Assembly (NCBI GenBank): GCA_964483175.1
Contig: CAZAAT010000004.1
Location: 1 to 47,540, forward strand
Length of the DNA stretch: 47,540 nt
Origin: JAAYHC01 sp964483175
GTDB taxonomy: Bacteria > Bacillota > UBA5301
Direction of reading: 5' to 3'
Made by a program: the position numbers and the translations under genes. The notes under the pieces were generated by a model. It was not told the DNA's origin, ran no database searches, and saw nothing but the letters and a program-made list of their open reading frames with translations. Positions 16,657 to 23,452 of this stretch are shown in pieces; within the stretch, counting starts at the first letter, position 1; every line of letters begins with the position of its first letter.

Positions 16657-18630
16657 ATGTTAGCAGACTTAGGCAATCTGGCAATAATGACAGGGTTTTG
16701 GGTTACGGTCTTTGTCTTAGCTACCTATGTTGTAGCTTTAGTCGGTAGAAATGAGCGGCTCATCAAGACGGCCCATACTGGAGTAGCCATTATGGCGGTC
16801 TTGGCATCGCTGGCTACGGCGATACTCGTTTATCTTTTGGTTACAGGTGATTTTTCCGTACGGTATGTGGTCGAACATACCAACAGAGCATTACCGGTAC
16901 TATACAAGATCTCCGCTCTCTGGGCTGGACAAGAGGGTTCACTCTTGTTGTGGTTATGGCTACACACCATTTTTGGCGCCTTAGTCGCATTTTCAGAGGA
17001 CAAGCGGAACCAGGAGCTTCGTCCGATGGCCTCGGCCGTCATGACCTTTATTGCTATCTTTTTCTATGGGGTTATCGCATTTTTGATGAATCCTTTCGAT
17101 CGGATGCCGACAACATACCCTGATGGCGCCGGCCTTAATCCACTGCTACAAAACTTTGGTATGATTATTCACCCTGTCACCTTGTACGTCGGTTATGTGG
17201 CCTTCGCTGTTCCCTTCGCTTTTGCAGTGGCTAATATTTTCAATAAAAAACCTGATCCGGATTGGATCAAGTACACTAGAACTTGGACTTTGGTGTCCTG
17301 GGGTTTTTTAAGTGTCGGAATATTATATGGTGCACAATGGGCCTATGTTGAGCTGGGCTGGGGCGGCTATTGGGCCTGGGATCCGGTGGAGAATGCCTCG
17401 TTATTTCCTTGGTTAGTGGGAACCGCTCTGATCCACTCCGCCCTGATCCACGAACGGCGTAAGGCGCTAAACGCTACTGCTTTGATTTTAGCAATTTTCT
17501 CCTATGGATTATGTGTCTTTGGCACCTATCTAACCCGCAGCGGCGTGGTCCAGTCTGTACACGGATTTCCGGGTATCCCATTACTTAACGCGCTCTTTGT
17601 GGTATTCATGGCGATTTTAGTTATCGTACCATTGGTCTGGCTATACCTACGCCGTGACGCTTTAGCAGATGCAGGTCAAATCAACGATTTCAACTCCAAA
17701 GAAGGAACCTTTGTTTTAACCAACTATATTTTCGTCGGTTCGACCTTGGCGGTTTTGGTCGGCAGCTTGTTCCCATTAATCTCGAGAACTTTCATGGGCA
17801 CCGAGATTACGCTTAACATAGGTTATTTCAATGTGGTCAATGTGCCGTTAGGTATCGCTTTGGCCTTTTTATTGGGAGCTTGCATCAGAATCGCCTGGAA
17901 ACGCCAGCCGGGTGAACCGTTATTCCCAACTGATTTTTACTACAGCCTTGCGGCTACAGGCGTTTTGGTCGTCGTCCTCTTTGTGATGGGCGTCCGGCAC
18001 ATCGGCTCGGCTCTAGCCATTGGTAGTGCTTTCTTTATAATTCTCAACCTAATTCTTGAGATCAGCGATAATGCCCGCATCCGCCAAGAAAATACCGGGG
18101 AGGGCGGTATCTCCAACGTGATCCGCTCGCTGACCGGTAATCGCCGTCGCTTCGGAGCTATTATTGTTCACTTTGCGGTAGCATTAACGATGATCGGCTT
18201 TGCCGGCGCACCTTTTGATGTGGAGACCTCTCAGTCGGTCCGGCGTGGTGAGTCCTGGCGGGTGGGAGATTACGAATTAACCTATCAAGGTCTGCGCGAA
18301 GAGTTTATCCATGGTTACTCCACAGTCTATGCTACCTTAGACGTTAGTAGGAAGGGTAAACCGATCGGGGAGATGAAACCGGAGATGCAATTCCACCGGA
18401 ATTATCTTAATCCATCAGCCCCTGAGCAGCAAATGAGCGAGGTTTCGGTTCGCGGAAACCTAGCCGAAGATTTATACATTATCCTAGCCGGTTGGGAACG
18501 TGGCGGTGAAACAGCTACCTTTAAAGTTATGGTTAACTACTTAGTGAATTGGATCTGGATTGGGATGTACTTGATAGCTATTGGAACTATTGTAGCCCTC
18601 TGGCCGAACAAAGCGCGGGCCCAGAGTTAA
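16657..18630 (+). CDS. ccmF: CcmF, cytochrome c haem lyase subunit
   Basis: 657 residues, about 15 membrane segments. The tryptophan-rich haem-handling WWD motif WGGYWAWDPVENAS lies at about 235-248, with conserved periplasmic histidines nearby (IIHPVTLY, ALIHSALIHERR). CcmF takes haem from CcmE and attaches it to apocytochrome c. No CcmH partner is encoded in the window. ATG at 16657 has AGGGGG upstream. It follows ccmE by 27 bases. Confidence 0.96.
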   Translation: MLADLGNLAIMTGFWVTVFVLATYVVALVGRNERLIKTAHTGVAIMAVLASLATAILVYLLVTGDFSVRYVVEHTNRALPVLYKISALWAGQEGSLLLWLWLHTIFGALVAFSEDKRNQELRPMASAVMTFIAIFFYGVIAFLMNPFDRMPTTYPDGAGLNPLLQNFGMIIHPVTLYVGYVAFAVPFAFAVANIFNKKPDPDWIKYTRTWTLVSWGFLSVGILYGAQWAYVELGWGGYWAWDPVENASLFPWLVGTALIHSALIHERRKALNATALILAIFSYGLCVFGTYLTRSGVVQSVHGFPGIPLLNALFVVFMAILVIVPLVWLYLRRDALADAGQINDFNSKEGTFVLTNYIFVGSTLAVLVGSLFPLISRTFMGTEITLNIGYFNVVNVPLGIALAFLLGACIRIAWKRQPGEPLFPTDFYYSLAATGVLVVVLFVMGVRHIGSALAIGSAFFIILNLILEISDNARIRQENTGEGGISNVIRSLTGNRRRFGAIIVHFAVALTMIGFAGAPFDVETSQSVRRGESWRVGDYELTYQGLREEFIHGYSTVYATLDVSRKGKPIGEMKPEMQFHRNYLNPSAPEQQMSEVSVRGNLAEDLYIILAGWERGGETATFKVMVNYLVNWIWIGMYLIAIGTIVALWPNKARAQS

Positions 18631-18665
18631 GGACCAACGGTTGCGCACAAGAGGGGTTGATAACC

Positions 18666-19373
18666 ATCATTGAGGCTAAGCAGTTAACAAAACGAGTTGG
18701 GGCCAAGCAGATTCTGCATGGAATCGATTTGTCTTTGCAGAGTGGGCGGTTTCTGACCATCTTTGGCCCTAACGGCGCGGGCAAAACAACTTTGCTTAAG
18801 ATACTCTCGTTGTTGACGTCACCGACCTCGGGTAGCCTGATGATTGCCGGCCAGGAGGTGGCTGATAATGCAGCTGATTTGCGCAAACAAATTGGAGTCA
18901 TCTCCCATCACTCCTATTTGTACGGTAATCTCACAGCCCGCGAAAATCTACTCTTTTATGGCCGGATGTATCAGGTCCCGGACCTAGAGCAACGGATCGA
19001 AGAAGTACTTTCTGAGGTAGGGCTGGGGATGTTCTTTAACGATCCGGTGCGGATCTTTTCGCGCGGAATGCTGCAGCGCTTGTCGATAGCTCGGGCAATC
19101 CTGCATAACCCGAGAATTCTCTTTTTGGATGAGCCGTACACTGGATTGGATTTACAGGCAATTGAGATCCTTAATTCGGTCTTGGCCGGACTGAAGGATC
19201 AGCAGCGTACGGTGGTGATGATCACCCATACCTTTGATGTCGGCCTGGCACTCAGTGATGAGGTGCTGATTATCAATAAGGGACGGGTTGCTTTTCATGG
19301 TGCGCGGTCTGAGGTGGGCAGCCTCGAAGAATTCCAGGATTTGTACCGCGAAAAGGTGGGTGGCAGGAATTGA
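18666..19373 (+). CDS. ccmA: CcmA, haem-exporter ATP-binding protein
   Basis: About 235 residues. Walker A is GPNGAGKTT, the signature region is FSRGMLQRLSIARA, Walker B is ILFLDEPYTGLD, and the switch histidine is in ITHTFDVG. With CcmB and CcmC it releases holo-CcmE. The start is uncertain. The frame is open back into ccmF, but the only SD (GAGGGG, 18651-18656) directly abuts a TTG at 18657 and sits 9 bases before an ATC at 18666. Starting at ATC gives the usual N-terminus (M)IEAKQLTKR. It overlaps ccmB by four bases. Confidence 0.9.
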   Translation: MIEAKQLTKRVGAKQILHGIDLSLQSGRFLTIFGPNGAGKTTLLKILSLLTSPTSGSLMIAGQEVADNAADLRKQIGVISHHSYLYGNLTARENLLFYGRMYQVPDLEQRIEEVLSEVGLGMFFNDPVRIFSRGMLQRLSIARAILHNPRILFLDEPYTGLDLQAIEILNSVLAGLKDQQRTVVMITHTFDVGLALSDEVLIINKGRVAFHGARSEVGSLEEFQDLYREKVGGRN

Positions 19374-20050
19374 GTCATTTTTGGTCCAGTGTCCGTGCAA
19401 TCGTCTGGAAGGATCTAAAGGCAGAGTTTCGGACTAAAGAAATGCTTAGTTCGATGCTTATTTTTGCGTTTTTAGTCATCGTGATCTTCAGTTTTGCCTT
19501 TGATCCGGGTGCACAGAGCGTCAAACAGATCCTGCCCGGGGTAATTTGGGTCGGTTTTTTGTTCTCCGGTATACTCGGCCTGAACAGGTCATTTCTTTCC
19601 GAACAGATCAACGATGCCATCAGCGGTCTGATGTTAGCTCCGGTTGACCGGGCAGCGATCTATTTTGGCAAGGTATTTGGCAACCTGATCCAGACAACTC
19701 TAGTCGAAGCCATTGCGCTTCCGGTTTTTATTATTTTATTTGATTTCAACTATGCAGGCTCGTGGTTGTGGTTGATTCTCGTAATCCTAGCTTCTACTTT
19801 TGGTTTTGTAGCGGTTGGCACTTTTTTAGCCGCTTTAGCGAGTAATACGCGTTCTAGTGAGGTTTTACTGCCGATTATTCTGTTTCCGGTGATTGTTCCG
19901 GTGGTGATTGGAGCGGTGGAACTGACCAAAGCCTTATTTGCGGGTGCAGATATTTCCACGGTGATGATTTGGTTACAGGTCATCTGTGTTTATGATGTCG
20001 TGTTTACAGTAGTGCCCTTCTTATTATTTGACTATTTGCTCGAAGCGTAG
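19370..20050 (+). CDS. ccmB: CcmB, haem-exporter membrane subunit
   Basis: 226 residues with six membrane segments. The N-terminus (VWKDLKAEFRTKEMLSSMLI) and central region (RSFLSEQINDAISGLMLAPV) are characteristic of CcmB. It forms the membrane part of the CcmAB ABC complex. The start is TTG at 19370, overlapping the ccmA stop (TTGA), so the two are probably translationally coupled. Confidence 0.95.
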   Translation: MSHFWSSVRAIVWKDLKAEFRTKEMLSSMLIFAFLVIVIFSFAFDPGAQSVKQILPGVIWVGFLFSGILGLNRSFLSEQINDAISGLMLAPVDRAAIYFGKVFGNLIQTTLVEAIALPVFIILFDFNYAGSWLWLILVILASTFGFVAVGTFLAALASNTRSSEVLLPIILFPVIVPVVIGAVELTKALFAGADISTVMIWLQVICVYDVVFTVVPFLLFDYLLEA

Positions 20051-20062
20051 GAGGTGGTGTTA

Positions 20063-20752
20063 GGTTTGAATAAACTTAGAATGGTTCTCGGTGCGGCGAC
20101 ATTTTTTCTAATTTTGGCAGCAATCTACATGGTCTTTCTATATGCTCCGGTTCCCAGCAATGTTACCGATATGCCTGAGGTGCAAAAAATTCTCTACTTT
20201 CATGTTTCGGCGGCCTGGATTGGCTTTTTAGCTTTCTTTGTCGTCTTTGTCTGTAGCATTCTGTATCTCAAGACCAGATCGCGTAAATGGGATTTGGTGG
20301 CGGCCAGTTCAGCTGAGGTCGGAGTAGTATACACCAGTATTGTCTTGTTGACTGGGCCTGTCTGGGGTAAGGCCGCCTGGAATGTCTGGTGGACCTGGGA
20401 CCCCCGCTTGACCACAACTTTGGTGCTCTGGTTTATCTACGTTGCTTATATCATCATCCGCAATTCTGCGGAAGAGGATGAGAAGCGAGCCCGTTTTGCG
20501 GCTGTTTTCGGGATTATTGGGTTTATTGATGTGCCCATAGTTTTCATGGCAATTCGCTGGTGGCGCACGATTCACCCACTTATTTTCGAATCAAACAGTG
20601 TTGGTTTGACCCCGAAGATGCTCACAACTCTGTTTGTAAGTCTCGGAGCCTTTACCTTGTTATACATCTACTATATGGTTTTAAGGCTGGATATTTCGAA
20701 AGCAAGGCTGCAGTTAGCTGAGATTAAAGAACGATTGCGCTCGGATTATTAA
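20063..20752 (+). CDS. ccmC: CcmC, haem-handling membrane protein
   Basis: About 229 residues, six membrane segments. The WWD motif reads WGKAAWNVWWTWDPRLTT, and flanking histidines are present (ILYFHVSAAW and RTIHPLIF). CcmC loads haem onto CcmE. The SD GGAGGTG directly precedes a GTG at 20054; a TTG at 20063 has better spacing (about 10 bases) and is my choice. It is 3-12 bases after ccmB. Confidence 0.95.
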   Translation, partial: GLNKLRMVLGAATFFLILAAIYMVFLYAPVPSNVTDMPEVQKILYFHVSAAWIGFLAFFVVFVCSILYLKTRSRKWDLVAASSAEVGVVYTSIVLLTGPVWGKAAWNVWWTWDPRLTTTLVLWFIYVAYIIIRNSAEEDEKRARFAAVFGIIGFIDVPIVFMAIRWWRTIHPLIFESNSVGLTPKMLTTLFVSLGAFTLLYIYYMVLRLDISKARLQLAEIKERLRSDY

Positions 20753-20766
20753 GAGGGGGTGCCTAG

Positions 20767-20898
20767 GTGAGCTATTTGTTTGCAGCATACACCGTCATCT
20801 GGATTGTGATTTTCCTGTACACTGTTTACTTGTGGCGAAAGAATCAGCAGGTTGCAACCGAATTAGAGATGCTCAAAAAAGCCGTCGAAAAGAATTAG
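20767..20898 (+). CDS. ccmD: CcmD-like small membrane protein
   Basis: 43 residues: a single membrane helix (about 3-22, starting MSYLFAAYTVIWIVIFLY) followed by a charged tail (WRKNQQVATELEMLKKAVEK). Size, topology and position directly after ccmC are those of CcmD, which helps release holo-CcmE from CcmABC. GTG at 20767 has GAGGGGG 7 bases upstream. It is easily missed because of its length. Confidence 0.88.
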   Translation: MSYLFAAYTVIWIVIFLYTVYLWRKNQQVATELEMLKKAVEKN

Positions 20899-20910
20899 GA
20901 GGAACAAACT

Positions 20911-21552
20911 ATGAAATTTTCAATGCGCACTGTTATTGTCGCCACGGTGGTAATCGTCATGGCCGTTTTTGTTACCATTGGGGTGATGCAGACCCAAAAA
21001 CAGGCTGCTAGTCCACCTCCCATGGCCTATGATCCCATGGCTCCCACTGCTGGACGGGATAATCAGCATCCGACGGATCTTTCGCAGCAACCAATTATAG
21101 TTGCGGTTGACACTGAGTACGAAAGCGAAATAGCGCCCGTATCTCTCGAGAGTTTACCACAGGAAATTGTCAGTATTCCGCTGACCGAGACGGTTACCGG
21201 CTCAGATGCTTTAAAAGCAGTTAACATGCTACATGGCACGGATATCGATGTGCTTGATGGGCTTGTCGTTCGTTATCGCTTAGGTCAGCAGGGTGTAGAC
21301 CTGTGGTTTACCACCTCGGCGTCGGTCGAAGAAGCAACCGAGCTCCTAACTCTGATGCTGGAAAAGATGCAGAATCATGAGGTTTACACACCGCCGATTC
21401 CGATGCCGATCCGGAAACGGATTTATTACCAAACCGTCAGTGCTAATGATATGAACTTCTTCTTCCAGCGGGGTAGGCAGGTGGTTTGGGTGACCTTAAA
21501 CGTTGCTGATGAACAGATGATGCCGGCGATGCAAGCTGTAGTCGGGATCTAA
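20911..21552 (+). CDS. Membrane-anchored protein of unknown function in the ccm operon
   Basis: 213 residues. One N-terminal membrane helix (about 7-26) is followed by a Pro/Met-rich linker (about 34-60) and an extracytoplasmic domain of about 150 residues with no CxxCH and no CxxC motif. The last 80 residues are rich in methionine and end AVVGI. It starts at ATG 20911 with AGGAGG upstream, 12 bases after ccmD, and is followed by a terminator, so it is the last gene of the ccm operon. I do not recognise the family. A role in cytochrome maturation is suggested only by context. Confidence 0.8.
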   Translation: MKFSMRTVIVATVVIVMAVFVTIGVMQTQKQAASPPPMAYDPMAPTAGRDNQHPTDLSQQPIIVAVDTEYESEIAPVSLESLPQEIVSIPLTETVTGSDALKAVNMLHGTDIDVLDGLVVRYRLGQQGVDLWFTTSASVEEATELLTLMLEKMQNHEVYTPPIPMPIRKRIYYQTVSANDMNFFFQRGRQVVWVTLNVADEQMMPAMQAVVGI

Positions 21553-21573
21553 AAAGATAGGATTAACTAGGGG

Positions 21574-21606
21574 AGAGAGGCCCGGTACAGGGCTTCTCTT
21601 CTTTTG
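21574..21606 (+). terminator. Terminator of the ccm operon
   Basis: AGAGAGGCCC (21574-21583) pairs with GGGCTTCTCT (21590-21599), with one G-T pair and a 6-base loop. TCTTTTG follows. Confidence 0.75.
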
Positions 21607-21648
21607 TGAGCAATTATGCCAATAGCCGATATACTATAGGGAGGTGGT

Positions 21649-22347
21649 ATGGTGATGAGCGCCTGCTCAGTAGTTGTGGCTGTTGGCTCCGGCCTGGCAG
21701 AAAACCGATTCTTTTTTAATCGCTTGTTCCGCAATACTTCTAGTCCTTTCGAGCTGATCGTAGTAGATAATGGAACCGCAGATGGCACGGCAGCTTACCT
21801 TAATGAACTGCCCAACCGTAAGCTAATTCGGTTTCCCATTGACATGGGTCTGGCCAGAGCATGGAATTCTGCTCTGCGGATAGCAACCGGTAAGCAAATT
21901 GCTTTTGTTCGCACCTCTGCAGTTTTACCTCCCGAATGGTTACAGACGTTGCTGGCAGAGGCTGCTCAGACGCGGCGGCCGACCGTTGTGCAACCCATCA
22001 ATCTATTGACTCTAGTTAAGCATCCGAGTATTTTTCATCGCTTGCTTGATCAGGCTGAGGACATTGGAGAGTCGAGTTTTACCAGCGAAGAAGAATTGCT
22101 AGCCGTGTACCGAGGGGGTTATGATCAATTTGCCCGGGCGCTTGCTAGGAGATTTGGCTCTGTTAAAATCGGCTCATCTACAGCAGGTTGTCTGCTGGTT
22201 CAGCGCGACATCTTCCAAGCCGGTTATTTGTTTACGGAGGGTTTTATCTCCACGCCGAGCGAAGTAATCGGCCAATTTATTTCGACCGTAACCGCTGTAG
22301 GCCGGTACAAGGTGATTGTTACGCCCAAGCTTTATATCCACAGCTAG
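21649..22347 (+). CDS. Small GT-A-fold glycosyltransferase-like protein
   Basis: About 232 residues. The N-terminal half resembles family 2 glycosyltransferases (ELIVVDNGTADGTAAYL, then DMGLARAWNSALRIATGKQI). The expected acidic metal-binding DxD position reads VRTSAVLPPEW, so the aspartates are missing. The C-terminal half (about 110-232) is unusual for the family. Possible starts are ATG 21649, GTG 21652 and ATG 21655 behind GGGAGG; the later ones have better spacing. It may be an inactive or metal-independent transferase acting on surface glycans. Confidence 0.7.
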   Translation: MVMSACSVVVAVGSGLAENRFFFNRLFRNTSSPFELIVVDNGTADGTAAYLNELPNRKLIRFPIDMGLARAWNSALRIATGKQIAFVRTSAVLPPEWLQTLLAEAAQTRRPTVVQPINLLTLVKHPSIFHRLLDQAEDIGESSFTSEEELLAVYRGGYDQFARALARRFGSVKIGSSTAGCLLVQRDIFQAGYLFTEGFISTPSEVIGQFISTVTAVGRYKVIVTPKLYIHS

Positions 22348-22415
22348 AAACACCCTCTCGCTAACTCCTTCATACAATGTTGACAGGACAAGTTTAAATG
22401 GAGGTAGCGAGATTA

Positions 22416-23375
22416 ATGAAAGCACTAGTCACTGGTATTACCGGCTTTGTGGGCAGCCATATGGCCGAATATCTGCTCAACCATACCGATTGTGAAGTCT
22501 ACGGCACCGTTCGGTGGCGCAGTAAGCGTCAGAACATTGAAGACCTCCAGGACAAGGTCGAGTTAATCGAGTGTGAGCTCAAGGATGCCAATTCGGTCGA
22601 AAAGATGATCGCCCAGGTGAAACCGGATTATATTTTTCACCTGGCGGCTCAGAGCTTTGTACCGACCTCGTGGCATTCCCCTACCGATACATTTGTCAAT
22701 AATATCACCGGCCAGTTGAATCTGCTGGAATCGGTCCGCAAATATGCTCCGAACGCAGTTGTTCAAATTGCCTGTTCCAGCGAGGAGTATGGCCTGGTTC
22801 ATCCGGAAGAGGTTCCCATCACCGAGGAAAGTCCACTACGCCCCTTAAGCCCATATGCCGTAAGCAAGATCGCCCAGGATTTCATGGCCTATCAGTACTT
22901 CCGAAGCTATGGGCTGAAAACTATTCGCACTAGAGCCTTTAACCATACCGGCCCGCGTAGGGGGGAGGTATTTGTCTCCTCGAACTTTGCGAAACAGATT
23001 GCCGAAATTGAAGCAGGATTGAGGGAGCCGGTTGTCTATGTTGGAAACCTCGAGGCCCAGCGCGATTTTACCGATGTTCGGGATATTGTGCGCGGGTATT
23101 GGCTAGCGGTTACCAAAGGCGAACCGGGTGAGTTATATCAGCTCTGCTCCGGGCGAGCGTGGTCGATCCGCAAGATGCTCAACTTCCTAATCAAACTCTC
23201 CGGCGTAGAAGTAAAGGTAGAGCAAGACCCATCCCGGCTGCGGCCGTCTGATGTCCCGTTACTACTAGGAAGTTACGAGAAATTCCAACGTGAGACAGGC
23301 TGGGAACCGGAGATCCCACTTGAGCAAACCCTTGCAGACTTACTTGTCTACTGGAGACGTCAAATAACTAACTAG
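22416..23375 (+). CDS. Extended SDR nucleotide-sugar enzyme (GDP-mannose 4,6-dehydratase-like)
   Basis: About 319 residues. The Rossmann motif GITGFVG lies near residues 7-13. SSEEYG and the catalytic YAVSK follow, with NHTGPRR and RDFTDVRDIVRGY in the second half. This is the pattern of GDP-mannose 4,6-dehydratases and the related GDP-4-keto-6-deoxymannose reductases; which reaction it performs cannot be decided by eye. It would supply a deoxysugar for surface or spore glycans. I start at the ATG at 22416 (MKALVTG), with GGAGG 11 bases upstream. An in-frame ATG at 22398 contains that SD. Confidence 0.88.
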   Translation: MKALVTGITGFVGSHMAEYLLNHTDCEVYGTVRWRSKRQNIEDLQDKVELIECELKDANSVEKMIAQVKPDYIFHLAAQSFVPTSWHSPTDTFVNNITGQLNLLESVRKYAPNAVVQIACSSEEYGLVHPEEVPITEESPLRPLSPYAVSKIAQDFMAYQYFRSYGLKTIRTRAFNHTGPRRGEVFVSSNFAKQIAEIEAGLREPVVYVGNLEAQRDFTDVRDIVRGYWLAVTKGEPGELYQLCSGRAWSIRKMLNFLIKLSGVEVKVEQDPSRLRPSDVPLLLGSYEKFQRETGWEPEIPLEQTLADLLVYWRRQITN

Positions 23376-23400
23376 AAAAGAAACAGGCTATAAGCACATC

Positions 23401-23451
23401 AACCCCCTTTTGCATACTATGGTACTGAACGTGGACAAAAGGGGGTTTTTT
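23401..23451 (+). terminator. Terminator hairpin whose 3' arm holds the next gene's SD
   Basis: AACCCCCTTTTG (23401-23412) is perfectly complementary to CAAAAGGGGGTT (23436-23447), with a 23-base loop and a following TTTT. It should end the dehydratase transcript. The GGGGG of its 3' arm is also the only SD for the ATG at 23453. Confidence 0.85.
23413..23420 (+). promoter_or_regulatory. Possible sporulation-type -10 box inside the terminator loop
   Basis: CATACTAT matches the sigma-E -10 consensus CATACAMT at seven of eight positions. The -35 region is weak. A start near 23428 would leave out the 5' arm of the hairpin. Confidence 0.4.
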
Positions 23452-23452
23452 C

